26,442 bases of DNA, from positions 17,801 through 44,242 of the forward strand of contig KN889901.1 in NCBI GenBank assembly GCA_000934455.1, read 5' to 3'. Below the pieces are notes generated by a model. It searched no databases. It was not told the DNA's origin and worked only from the letters and a program-made list of their open reading frames with translations. Origin of the DNA: Apostichopus parvimensis. Lineage: Eukaryota > Echinodermata > Holothuroidea > Aspidochirotida > Stichopodidae. Below, one piece after another: positions 11,532-22,370 of this stretch. Both the position numbers and the translations under genes were made by a program. Every line of letters begins with the position of its first letter. Position 1 is the first letter of the stretch.

Positions 11532-11560
11532 AATACTAGCCTGAATAACAGGCTAGTATT
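11532..11560. repeat. Perfect 12-bp hairpin with 5-base loop
   Basis: AATACTAGCCTG at 11532-11543 and its exact complement CAGGCTAGTATT at 11549-11560 flank the loop AATAA. Flanking bases do not extend the pairing. It is too short for a typical microRNA precursor and has no T run after it. Confidence 0.9.
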
Positions 11561-11865
11561 TAGCTTGTTTTAACATATTAATTTGGCGGTAGGAAAAACA
11601 AAAAGGCATTTGCATTCTTCTGTCTGTGTAAGATTAAAGATGCATTTGTGAATATTCAGGGAAATTACAAGAGAGAATTAAATTTTAGCCAGTAGATTAT
11701 TAAATGCACTGACACGTTTTAGCAAGAGACAAAAACTATGTAATTCTAGTAATGTCTCAACACCTCACTTTATTCAAATCACCCAAATAAATACCTAAGA
11801 AGATAAAACTTTACCAAACATACATCTCCCTACCATACCCTCCCCAAATCCCAGACCATCCCACC
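11561..11865. other. Non-coding stretch before gap
   Basis: AT-rich sequence turning C-rich and T-poor just before the N run. No feature recognised. Confidence 0.5.
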
Positions 11866-11915
11866 NNNNNNNNNNNNNNNNNNNNNNNNNNNNNNNNNNN
11901 NNNNNNNNNNNNNNN
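11866..11915. other. Assembly gap, 50 N
   Basis: Fifty consecutive N. The round length suggests a placeholder rather than a measured distance, so spacing across this point should not be trusted. Confidence 0.98.
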
Positions 11916-13456
11916 CAGCAATCCTTCCCAGCTGATTAGAGAACATTATCACTTCAAAACACATTGTTTTGTTCTTGCCTCATTAAGAAGTCTGAAAAGT
12001 CAATCTGCATGCGTGTCCATGAACACCAACATTTATTTTTTAAAGGGGTTCATTGAGATCATCCAACAATAAAAAGATCACTGAACATTAAAAATTTGCT
12101 CATCACATAAAGCCGAGGTGAAGGAGGGGGCACGAATGGACATATTTGCCAAGAGTGACTTGTATTGATAAAGAACATTCCAACAGGATAGCAGTACAAG
12201 AATTAAAGCATAACAGTTGAAGGCAATGGCAGTCAGGCTACTTTAAATCATTAACAAATCTGAACCCTTTCTAGATTTCAATTCAGTTCACAATAGAAAT
12301 GCTGTCGTTTTCGATTTACCTCGGGACACCTTCCACATGTACATGTTAGCCATGCATTCACTCAGTTGATGTGCACATATATTTGAATTAGTGAAAACTG
12401 AACGCTCACCGAAGAGGAAAATTACATGAACATATGACTGATATGAGTATGGCGGCACGGTGTGGTGTCGCAAGCCCGGCGTATTGCTGAGCTGCTGAAA
12501 GGCATATATATGTAGAAGGGACATTGCAGGAGGCTGACACAAAATCAATAGCAGAAGGGCAAGGTATACCAGGGGATACTAATGAAGTGAAATTTCTTGA
12601 CAGTGAGTGTTTGATGACTTATACACAGAGCAACTGTGCTGTCAATGTAGTTTTCACTGTCAAATGATCAGTCTAAATGTTACCGTGGAACAAAACTTGA
12701 CAGTTTTCTTGCAATCTGTCTGTAGGGAAATGTCATTGGTAACAATGTATTAAAGCATCATGTGTTAGTTTGTTTTGCAATGAACTTGTTATATCTACCA
12801 TCACTACATACTGCATAACTACGCATGAAAGAATGTGAAGTACATTGTTATAGCTTGTGCAGCATCAATGTTACTTTAAACCTGTCTTTAAAGGAAACGG
12901 TCACTTTTCAAAATGAAATTTAAATATCTAGCACAGCCTGCCTGGGTGCACAATACTTTGATAATATCTGCAGCAAGAAGTTCTGTAGCTAGCCTAGTTT
13001 ATATACAAATCTAAACCAAAATAAAACTGGTAAGAGTACTGACTACCAAGGCTTACTGTGTAGAAATTGCACTGATCATTACACTGACAAGTTAGTGAAT
13101 TGGTTGTGGTGGTGAGGGGTGGGGGATGGGGCAAGGAAGAGGGTGAGGTGGACTGCAGTGCATTGGAATGCCTATCTTATTTAAGTAATTAAATGCCATC
13201 TACTACTCCTTCATATGTCTGCCAACATGTAAAGCTAGTCTTCATGCATTAATGATATGCAAGTAAGTAACAATATACTAAATGTATAAAACACATGCAT
13301 GGTGATACTTCTGACATTTACGACGTAGCAAAAACAGACAAAAAGGAGTGTCATTTGATTTCAAAACTAAAGCGTCATGCAGGCTACCTACTAATGCAGA
13401 GCCATCATATGCCAGTGCTGATGTTTGCTTGTGCCACACAAGCCCAATGACTGCCA
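11916..13456. other. Non-coding stretch
   Basis: No gene or repeat recognised. An 86-codon minus frame at 12288-12548 has no known domain. A G-rich patch occurs at about 13110-13150. Confidence 0.5.
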
Positions 13457-13728
13457 CCTACAGTAGACAGTACAGTAATGAAACGTGATACCTTGTTATC
13501 TTTGGCTGGACCTAAGACCATATGCTGTATTGTTTGTACACTGTGCTGTGGGTATTGACCGCAGCTGCATGTACTGACTGAACACTAGTGTCTAATTACC
13601 GATGGTAGCAAGCTGTGTGTGTATTTTCTGGGATCGATGGTGGTGTCTAACACTTCTCCTCATTCGAAACTAGGTCAAATTACTGACATTAGACGTTTCT
13701 TTTTGCGCAAGTCTTCACACCCTTTAAG
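13457..13728 (-). mobile_element. SINE B body, headless inverted copy
   Basis: The reverse complement of this segment aligns along its whole length with 17770-18054, differing by scattered substitutions and a few small gaps. By eye they are roughly 85-90 percent alike. Shared landmarks, read on the minus strand, include TTAAAGGGTGTGAAG at the start, CGCAAAAAGAAACGT, GACCTAGTTTCGAATGAGG, CACCACCATCGATCCCA, ACACTAGTGTTCAGTCAGTA and TACTGTCT near the end. The similarity stops exactly where the tRNA-like head begins in the other copy. This copy is therefore 5'-truncated, or the body also exists as a separate element. Confidence 0.88.
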
Positions 13729-15397
13729 TCATAGACTTGTCATATGCAACCACATATTGAAGCTAGCTGGCTTTAAATGAAAGTAGAGGGCGGTATGCTC
13801 TTTTAACTGTTGTAACATTTAAGCATATCTAGTAGTGTATAAACAACATAGTTGTATTAGTCATTCCATACAGCCCCCATCATGACCAAGCAACCTAAAT
13901 TTATAATGTATTCCTTATTTTTAGTTGACAATAGTAATATACACTTCACCTAGATTACTCACAAAGTCTCAAAACATGATTGATTAAAAACTTTCTGCTG
14001 ATCTCAAACTGACCGAGAATAGCTTAAATAGTAACTTAATCATATTTTACTTTATTTTTGTTTTGTTTTTTGTAGAGGGGGTTGTTAAGTGCCACACAAT
14101 CTAGATCAAACTTGTTTGCTGCATCATACCAAGTTAGGCTCTTTTTGAGTTCAGTGTCCATTATTTAGAACAGCGAGTATAAAACAGCTCTGTTAGTCAT
14201 CGTATAGAACCTTATCATGACCATGTAAGCAATGAAACAGATTGTTCACTATTTTATTTGAACCCTATTTTATAAGAGTAAATAAATAAATTAAATGATA
14301 TGTTAGAGCCAAACCACTTACCCACTCATATAAGTTTGTCTCCAGTTTGAAAAAGCCACCATCCAGAACAAATTTGCTTACAAGTATAGTGTGATTTCAA
14401 GTATACTGTATATGTAAGTGACGTCTTTACCCTTGTAGGCTACAGTAGCTCATGCTATCATATACTGTACAGATTCTTTGGTGAAAACCTTTGGACCATT
14501 TTTTTCCACTATAAGTTTACAGTTTTTTACAGATCTGTTTTACTTTCCAATTAACAGGGATCCTGACACAGGTATGGTATGAGGTGAGGGGGGGGGGGGG
14601 GGGAACAGCTGAAAGTCTAATTGTGGAAGTACCATGCCCATGTAAATTAATGGGGGACCATGGTGCCCTGTCCCTTCCCATCCTTCTGCTGTCAGGAGCC
14701 TGCTAAAGGTAGCACCTAAAAGCAATTTGATATGCATTGCTTAAAATGTGAAAGCACCAAAATATTACATATTAAAAAAAAAGAAGTGAAATTCCGCTAT
14801 GATATATACAACCTGGAACACACATGCCTATGTGCATGCCACACCCAAGGATTCAAATAATCTCACATTTGTAAAGTACAGACTGCAATAATCTAATGTT
14901 ATAATGGATCTATACCAAGCTACATTTTATATTAAAAAACAAACGGTTGTATATATCAGTTTTCTCAACAACTTTGAAACCTTTTTTATAAGAATCTTTT
15001 CCATATTTCAAACAATATTTTACAGTGTGGCCAAAATACAGCTAAGTCAGTTAAAACATTAATTCTCTTGAATTGAATATACTGTTGCATTCAGACAACC
15101 CTAGAAGTTGTATTCCATCATTCCCCCCTTCCCCCCTTCACTTTTTTCTCTGCAAAGTTAATCTGCCTCTTTAAAGTTGTGTACCCATCATGTGTTATAT
15201 GCACATCATGAAACGATACAAAGCAATACAGAAAGAACTGACATATCTGTTAATTGAATCATATCTGTTTGACAAACGAACTAATGATTTCATCCTTTGA
15301 CAATCTTGAAGGTATGCAGAGTTAATATAACGTCAATCAATTGGTGATGGAAAGGAATGAGAAATAATGATCAGAAGGAATCATGTTTCTGCTTCAT
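13729..15397. other. Non-coding stretch with G16 run
   Basis: No gene recognised. A G16 run is at 14588-14603. The minus frame at 14540-14737 is only read through by that run. Confidence 0.5.
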
Positions 15398-15602
15398 AAA
15401 CATACGCATAGGAACCCGGAGACAGGGCGTGCCAAGCCCCCATCCTCCCCCCTTTATTGGGGAGACCCACAACTCTACAGGAAATTTATGCCTTTGGCAC
15501 TTGGGTTGGTAAATGTCCTTACTCCTTTCATCACCTCTGATAAAAGTCTGCCTGCCCCCACCCCACCCCCTCAGGTTTGAGAATTTTGCTACGCCTATGA
15601 TA
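15398..15602. repeat. Possible small DNA-transposon-like repeat
   Basis: The left end reads ACATACGCATAGGAACCCGG. The right end reads TTTTGCTACGCCTATGAT, whose complement ATCATAGGCGTAGC resembles the left end imperfectly. The interior is unusually C-rich on the plus strand, and overlapping frames on both strands (15371-15655, 15383-15580) follow from that composition. Similar GTAGC-ended, G/C-rich inserts are familiar in marine invertebrate genomes, but I cannot place this in a named family. Confidence 0.3.
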
Positions 15603-16888
15603 GGAAATATCAGCAAAGGAAGTTTGATTGCCCCATTTAATATGCTAGAAGTCAAGCAATGGTCACACTCATGATCAATTGTTCATAAGCATTGTAAACC
15701 ATGGAATTAGGGTAAAATGTCCTATCTCAAGGTATTGTCCATCTCTCATATAGTCACACATGAAGCTCTCAAATTACCACCGATCAAGGCCTGGAGAGCA
15801 GTTTGGAGAATGGTCTGAAGTCTTGAAAATTAAATTAGCTAACTGAATGTTTCAGCTTATTTTACTGTCTGATATTTGTATATGGGATGTTCCATGCTTA
15901 TCCACTCTGCTAAGATTCCCTTGAATGCCTCCCAACTTAAACTCTGTGTTCAAATGCCTCACTCCCTTCCTTCCCTTCCCCCCACCACCACCTCCCCTCC
16001 CTTATCACAGGACCCCAATGACCAACTTACTACAATATATCATCTCTTCCCTACACAGGAGCAAGACATAAAAACTGATGGTTGAAGCTGGCTATGAACT
16101 ATATATCAGACTACCAGACATTTAACCGCCACAACCTGTGATGTCATTGTACCCTCTAAAAAAAGTATTTTGTTCTTTGAACACCTTTCTTTGTGGTCTT
16201 TCTGATAAATATTAAGAATAAAGTTTTGAAATTATGATACATTTGTGGTCTATAACAGTCCATTCTATGGTTGTCATTAGCAAGTTTCCCACACTGTTCA
16301 GACTAAAAGGAAAGTAAAAATGTTTAGATGAACTGGAAACTTTATGTCTTATGGTTAGACTTTCTATTCCCTTCAACCATTTTACCGACCAATAACTTCC
16401 TCACCTGATGTCATCATTGAGCTAGCTAGTCAGGCTGTGTCTGTCATCCATTTCATCTAAGGTCAATGACAGACCACACCTCTTGAGAATTAGTCTGGAA
16501 ACCTCTGAAAGAAGTTTGCTATAGCACCCCTGGTATTCAAAGTTTCTTGGCCTGGTGACCCCAACTTTCACCTTGATCATCTTGGTGACCGCCTCCAGTG
16601 GGGTATATGTTGTTGTGCCAGGGAAAGGGACAAGATGGGGAGGAGGTATACCCAACAAATTATGGTGCTTTTAAGGGTGCCTAGTTCCCAAATGGTGTAA
16701 TGGTTTGCAACTATCCACAACATCTATTTATGTTCAAGATTTTTCCTGTTTTTCTACAAATCTCTGCAATGTCTTCTTTTTTCTTCTGTCTACCAAATAT
16801 TTGGCGACACTACAGTACATATTGGTGACGTAAAAAAATGGGGTCCTGAATCCAGTTTGAATAGCTGTGTTGTCGGCTACTCATACAA
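15603..16888. other. Non-coding stretch
   Basis: No gene recognised. A pyrimidine-rich patch lies at 15961-16003. A 78-codon minus frame (16422-16658) has mixed, protein-like composition but no domain I can name and no supporting splice signals. Confidence 0.45.
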
Positions 16889-16944
16889 ATACCCTGTCTG
16901 GACACTCATAGTTTGTATAAAGATGGAATCACCAGACAGGGTAT
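16889..16944. repeat. 13-bp perfect inverted repeat
   Basis: ATACCCTGTCTGG at 16889-16901 and CCAGACAGGGTAT at 16932-16944 are exact complements separated by 30 bases. Partly overlapping and nested in it, ATACAAA (16884-16890 region) and TTTGTAT (about 16912-16918) can also pair. It may be a remnant of a foldback element. Confidence 0.85.
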
Positions 16945-17419
16945 AGTTGTGTTTGGAAGGAGGATTGAGGAACATAATAAATAAACAGCGGTGCACCAAA
17001 GGATGAGAGATGAGGGTGAGGGATTGCTTCCACAGTCAACAAGATATCAGTTTTTCACTATATTCTGAGTTCCAATTTTCAGGAAGGGGGTTCAAGGTCT
17101 AAGTGCACTTCTTGAGAAATATCTAAACAATTGGAAATATGATAGCCCAATAAACCTCCACAATACTTATCAATAAAATGTGGAATCAGTGTCCTGTTGC
17201 TTCACCATCTCATCGATGTTCGTATGCAAGTATGTTTCGATAGGATAGAGTTCCCCAGGTTAAATTTGGTTTATTGCAAAAGTTCTAAATATTAATATAA
17301 TGTATTACTTTCTGGCTTTAGTAGGAAAATGTTGAAACCAGCTGTCTTAAAACTTAAAACTAAAAATTAAACAAGTTAAACAAAGGTATGCAAGGTACTA
17401 TGGTTTCTGGCCGGGAGCC

Positions 17420-17428
17420 CCACCAAAG
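17420..17428. repeat. 5' target-site duplication of SINE A
   Basis: CCACCAAAG, repeated exactly at 17689-17697 at the other boundary of the element. The positions match the element ends deduced independently from the head and tail. Confidence 0.65.
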
Positions 17429-17688
17429 AAATGGCTATATAAAGAAATGGTTAACGCCGGCGTCTCCCAGTCATGAGATCCCCGGTTCGATTCCCCGCCG
17501 ACAGCAAGGTGTGTCGTCTGGTAAGGGTGTTGTTCAATAACAACTTCCCGACATGGACGTTAAATGGATGTGTGCCGAGAGATTGGCTTCGGTCAGCTTG
17601 CGAGTCTATAAGCCTCCATGGCTTCTTTCGTGAGTTCCTGCTTGCAGGAAGATCACATATACATACATACATGTATACATATAGGTCG
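17429..17688 (+). mobile_element. SINE A, tRNA-headed, full-length-like copy
   Basis: The head contains a disturbed A-box region (TGGCTATATAAAGAAATGG) and a clear B box, GGTTCGATTCC, at about 17484-17494. The body then runs through GTGTCGTCTGG, GACGTTAAATGGATGTGTGC, CTTCGGTCAGCTTGCG and GAGTTCCTGCTTGCAGGAAG, and ends in an ATACATAC-type simple repeat (17659-17682). CCACCAAAG occurs immediately before it (17420-17428) and immediately after it (17689-17697), as expected for a target-site duplication. The body and tail recur in the minus-strand copy at 22371-22590. The 84-codon frames on both strands here are spurious. Confidence 0.88.
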
Positions 17689-17697
17689 CCACCAAAG
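17689..17697. repeat. 3' target-site duplication of SINE A
   Basis: Exact copy of the 9-mer at 17420-17428. The tRNA-like head of SINE B starts at the next base, so SINE A sits at the very 5' edge of SINE B. Confidence 0.65.
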
Positions 17698-17769
17698 GGC
17701 TGCATAGCTCAGTTGGTAGAGAGCTAGGCCTGTAACCCAGTGGTCACTGGTTCAAACCTTGTTCAAGCC
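17698..17769 (+). tRNA. tRNA-Thr(UGU)-like SINE head (not a functional tRNA)
   Basis: This 72-base segment folds as a degenerate cloverleaf. The acceptor arm GGCTGCA pairs imperfectly with TCAAGCC, and the D arm AGCTCAGTTGGTAGAGAGCT has an intact stem. The anticodon stem CTAGG pairs with CCCAG with one mismatch, around the loop CCTGTAA, which places TGT at the anticodon. The T arm carries the B box GGTTCAAACC. Position 33 is C instead of T and the T stem has mismatches. It continues directly into a repeat body, so I read it as a tRNA-derived promoter head of a SINE rather than a translating tRNA gene. Confidence 0.75.
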
Positions 17770-18054
17770 TTAAAGGGTGTGAAGACTCGCGCAAAAAGAA
17801 ACGTTTAATGCCGGTAATTTGACCTAGTTTCGAATGAGGTGTAGCAGAAGTGTTAAACACCACCATCGATCCCAAAAAATACACACACAGCTTGCTACCG
17901 TCGGTAATTAGACACTAGTGTTCAGTCAGTACATACAGCTGCGGTAAATACCCACAGCACAGTATACAAACGATACAGCGATGGACATCTCAGGTCCAGC
18001 TAAAGATAACAATTAAGGTATCACATTTCATTTATACTGTCTGCATTTTGTAGC
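17698..18054 (+). mobile_element. SINE B, complete with tRNA-Thr-like head
   Basis: Element of about 357 bases: a tRNA-Thr-like head (17698-17769) followed by a body (17770-18054) that recurs inverted at 13457-13728. The A box (TAGCTCAGTTGG) and B box (GGTTCAAACC) would supply an internal RNA polymerase III promoter. The 3' end near TGTAGC (about 18049-18054) is where similarity between the two copies fades. No long poly(A) tail or clear target duplication is visible for this element. It encodes no protein and would depend on the enzymes of a LINE for movement. Confidence 0.82.
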
Positions 18055-20719
18055 ACACAAACAAAACGTCACTTGCAAGCAACAGAAAGTTAACTTTTTC
18101 AGATGGCCTCACGCGGTTTGGGGCGTGATCTTTGATGCCTTTAAATGTCTTTGCTCTTTTCCGGTAAAAATCAAGGAACAGTTCAATAAACTGAGAAATA
18201 ACACAGACTTGTTATTGTAAATTTGTAACAGAGCCAACTTGCAATATACTACGACATTGTTTTTTAAATCAGATAAAGCTGAGCTTTGTCAAGTCTACGA
18301 AATCCATATGTTCCCATGACTCATTCATCATTTTGGCTAATGATGGTAGATCTACTAACTTGATATTTAAACTAAACATTTACCCAACACTTGAACTCCA
18401 GAATTGAGCAAAAAAATACTTGAAACATATTTTGAACAAAGGGCAATTGATGGCTTCCACAATTACAAGATCCTGTTTCCTTTTTGTATTAGTCTTGCGC
18501 ACAGAAACAATCAACAATAGGGATATAGTTACAAGGAGGGGGATTCAGTTGAACACAAAACATATGTGTGTGTCTAGAGAAACAAGCAGTGTTGACATTT
18601 CAAGAAATGGGTCAAATCAGAGTTTGGCAGCATGTCCTGTTTCTCAGAATTAGTACACAGACTTTTTAAGCCCTGAATGATCAGAATGTGAGAAAACTTG
18701 ACCAGTGAAAGCCGGATGGGAAGCATCTGGTCTGCATATCAAAGGACAACCAACCTTAAACAGTGTGACAATGTCCTGCAATATGTCGACCTGTAACTCT
18801 AGAATAGATTTTGCATTCAATGGTTGCCTAGAGAGAATTCTTTTTTCTCAAAAATAATTTTGACCTGATAAGCTACTGAAAATGAGTTGATTAAATGTGG
18901 CTGCACTTTGGGTTCTTATTTTTGGGAAGGGGGAGGGGTAGGTAGAAGAATGCATTAGTGACATGGGCGGTGGAAGGGTGGGAAAGAAACATATGAAGAT
19001 AAGAGGGATGGGATATTTTCTGCAGGTGGTACTAAACATATTTTACATAGATTGTACTTAAACATTGATCCCACAAACTAGTTTTAAAAAAAATTATCTA
19101 CATTTTAAGCCTATAGTTGCTTCAAAGCAGGTAAATTAAGCAACATATGAAAACAATACCAGCAGTTGATTTATGGGCTTTATATTGATCTTAATCAGAG
19201 CATTCGACACCAGACACCTCATATAATTATCAAAGCAATGGCTTTCATGCCGGCATGGTGCTGCGACTGGTAGCAATTTCAGGACCATTGAACGTTATCT
19301 TACACCAGCACCTCCCTTCTCCCCCCCCTCACTGTTTCTAATAGTAAAGAGGCACAAACAAATTTAAATTAATTGTCTTATATTTCTTACAAACGGTTGT
19401 CAACAAACAATTACCTCACTTGAAATTAAAAAAGAAAAGGAATCCCCAAAACACATAATTTAACTTTCTAGCATATATTTGAGGTGGTGGGAGGGAGGTT
19501 GGGGATACTGATGACCTTAAATGACCTTTAATTGTGTCTCTAAATATGTCTCTCCTGTATCAGATTTACATAATCATACAATGAAAAGTCTGATTACCCT
19601 GAGCAGATCAAATCAGTTTCACATCCTTTCAATGTCATATTTCAAATGCCATTGTTAAAGGATCGTTGAAGATGTGATGTGATGTGTTTGTCAGTTGCTG
19701 TTTACCATCTGAGCCACTACAGAGTTTCTACAAGCTTCATTTACCTGGTATTTAATCAATCTGGGCAATATCCCAACAGGTCATAAATTCTATTACCTTC
19801 TATTATGTGTCAACATAAAAGGCGGCAAAGCAAAATCTCAGTTAAAAACATTTTTACATCCTCTATCAAATTTGTAGATTTGTGCAATGGACTGTACATG
19901 CGCATTCTCAATTGGACAGCCAAGACTTAATAAAGAAGCTTCTGTAGAACGCACCGCAAAAGGTTCTCCTGACAGTGCCCAGAAGCGGCGCTCTTGAAAG
20001 TCTTAATGAATCAATATAGGCAGAACATTATGGAAATGGACATTAACTACCAGAACTGCCAAGCATGTATGGTCTGGTAATAAAATATAGAGCTTTACAC
20101 TGTCTAGATTGGTCTATGAAACATCCGACTCACACCGTATTGATACACCGTATCGAAACAAAACTGTAAAATAATGATAAAATATGAAAAATCACCGTAA
20201 CAATAATAATTAGGCCTTAACATGTTTTGTGAAATTTTAGAATATGTGTGACATTGCAATTATGATGCTAGGCCTACAGCGGTTGTAATAGAAATGTCAA
20301 CATACTAAACTAAACAGCCTAGCTAAAGCTGAGCCAAATATAGGCAGTATAACACACACCTCTTTGAAAGAGGGGGTAGCATAATTGACATCTGACAATT
20401 AGCCTCTAGCCTAGGCCTAGAGTTGGAAATTGCAGAAGAGAGTAGGCTTAGGGTGAAAAATTTCCCCTAATGGCATCAGTTCAATGTATGGCAAGATATT
20501 TCATGGTCTTTTGAGGTAACAAGAAAGCAAGATGTCATGTGGCACAGCTTGATGAATTATGAAAATTCTTAGTAAGTCGCCAAATACCTTATGTTAAAAC
20601 TTAATCAGCACCAAACACCGCCTCCTTCAAGTTCATGCTGGAAAGTCAGCAGCACCATTAGCAAACTTGAAGGACTGCACGTCAACAGCCACATCAGGGG
20701 CGATTTGTGCAGTACCACA
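18055..20719. other. Long non-coding stretch
   Basis: No gene recognised. A 77-codon plus frame (18420-18653) and a 63-codon minus frame (18848-19039) have no known domains. G-rich patches occur near 18920-18985 and 19480-19505. From about 20200 onward AGGCCT-containing strings are frequent. Confidence 0.5.
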
Positions 20720-20760
20720 CCAAGACCAAGACCAAGACCAAGACCCAAGACCCAAGACCA
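20720..20760. repeat. CCAAGA microsatellite
   Basis: About four 6-base units CCAAGA followed by two 7-base variants CCCAAGA. The run of C lengthening within the unit suggests replication slippage. Confidence 0.92.
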
Positions 20761-21344
20761 CTTAAGTTAGGCCATCCCGTCAAGGCTCAAATTTACCCTA
20801 TTCCATGCATTTGGCCTAACTTAGGCCTAGGCCCTAGGTTGAATTTCTACCCACGCAAGGAAATATTTCCACCTGTCATTTAGTCCTGTGCAAGTTTAGT
20901 CTATGTTTACTAAATTTCGTTTCGCTAAATCGATCCAGCTACTCGAATGTATTTTGGCCGAAATATTTATTTATGTTAAGTTAAATCATAACTGGGGCTA
21001 AGTTAGGCCTAAACTTTAAAGGTCAAATGTTCTGCTATACGCAGCAAAACCAGCCTAACTATGTTGAGACCTATGTTGTTTAACGATGATCTTTCAGCGA
21101 CTTTAGTCCTACGTTATGTTTTAATTGTTTGTCGATTGTAACCACATATCCATAAAATGTCGGCTAAATTAATATAAATGAAAACTACCTTGAAATTTGA
21201 GAACATAACAACCGGAACTTTCGTTAGACTGTTGTACCCTTACGGTTAAATTCCACACGTGTGTTAAAACTACGCAATTCACTTGTGAACATCCTTTCAG
21301 TGCAGACTGTTACCTTATAAAAAAAAAATTAAAAAAAAGGAACA
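20761..21344. other. Non-coding stretch
   Basis: No gene recognised. It contains several AGGCCT strings and the palindrome CACACGTGTG at 21254-21263, which includes an E-box. Confidence 0.5.
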
Positions 21345-21440
21345 GATGGCGCTACACGCAAATATTGGCTCCATGAGCAAATTTATGTGAAACGTAGTTT
21401 TCCAAAAGTCGGCAGTAAGTGATGGCGCTACACGTAAATA
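21345..21440 (+). repeat. 20-bp near-perfect direct repeat
   Basis: GATGGCGCTACACGCAAATA at 21345-21364 recurs at 21421-21440 with a single C-to-T change, a spacing of 76 bases. Sequence between the copies is not itself repeated. Confidence 0.85.
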
Positions 21441-22269
21441 GATACTAACATAAATTTATAAATTTATTAACAAATTTATCTATATCATAATTTGTTTATA
21501 ATTGTTCTAATAATAGATACATACATAATACTTGAGCTAAGATCGATTTCAGAGCAATCTCTAATCACGTCTATGATACCCTATATTTATTATATGATTA
21601 GACATATATTCACCTGTAAATGGACGAAAATTTTAAAATCGCTAGCAAGTCTGAATGCTAGTGGGCAAGAGATTCGGGAGTTTGCCAGTATGAGTGTGTA
21701 TGCCAGACAAAAATGGGCATACCAGATCCCCCCCCCCCCCCAAAAAAAACCCAACGTGTGACTATCTTTTCTAACTGTTTGTAGTTTTGCGATTCAAGAT
21801 ATGTTGTGTGTTGGCATTACTCCTTCTCGATGCGAGGTGTATATCATCGGAAATAAGGGAAAACACGTTGCAGATTTATATGTACAGTCGCTTACTTAAA
21901 AGTTTCATTTTTGAGGAGGGTATGGGGCTTGGTGAAATGTGCAACCCCCTTCTTCCCAATCAATGTACGTCCATGATATGAATATACGTGGAAGTGTGAC
22001 TTCCTTTACAATGGATTTGGGCGTGTCAGAGTTTTCTACAGTACAACGTTTAATTTCTTTATGACGTAAAACAATCAATGACGTAGCTGATAACATAATT
22101 GGGGATAAGATCCCACGGCCCCGGTTCAGCTACCCCTGCTATAGACATGAACATTGACGCTGTGATCCACACTTAACCCCGGTGTCCTTATAACTGTAAC
22201 CGTTTGTGATAATTACGACGTAACGTCATTTGAAGTACCACGAGGACATTCCCACATGGACCTTGCATA
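21441..22269. other. Non-coding stretch with C14A8 tract
   Basis: No gene recognised. The 89-codon plus frame at 21492-21761 ends inside the C14A8 homopolymer tract (21728-21749) and has no domain. Short overlapping frames follow on both strands at 21787-22096. Confidence 0.5.
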
Positions 22270-22280
22270 AAGATGGCGGT
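22269..22280 (+). promoter_or_regulatory. YY1-type motif
   Basis: AAAGATGGCGGT matches the YY1 consensus core AAGATGGCGG. In animal genomes this motif is often found just downstream of transcription starts. No adjacent first exon is visible here, so function is uncertain. Confidence 0.2.
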
Positions 22281-22370
22281 ATCTAACAATTTACTGTTTG
22301 GACATTGGTTTAAGAAAATTGATATCCTAACCTTCATTTTCGCCCCAAATATCGAGATTTGACAACCTAT

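Noticed and set aside
17451-17727. Two opposing 84-codon frames
   Set aside because: Both lie within SINE A and the start of SINE B, which are non-coding retroposons.
17698-17769. A functional tRNA-Thr gene
   Set aside because: C instead of T at position 33, acceptor and T-stem mismatches, and direct continuation into a repeat body seen elsewhere point to a SINE head.
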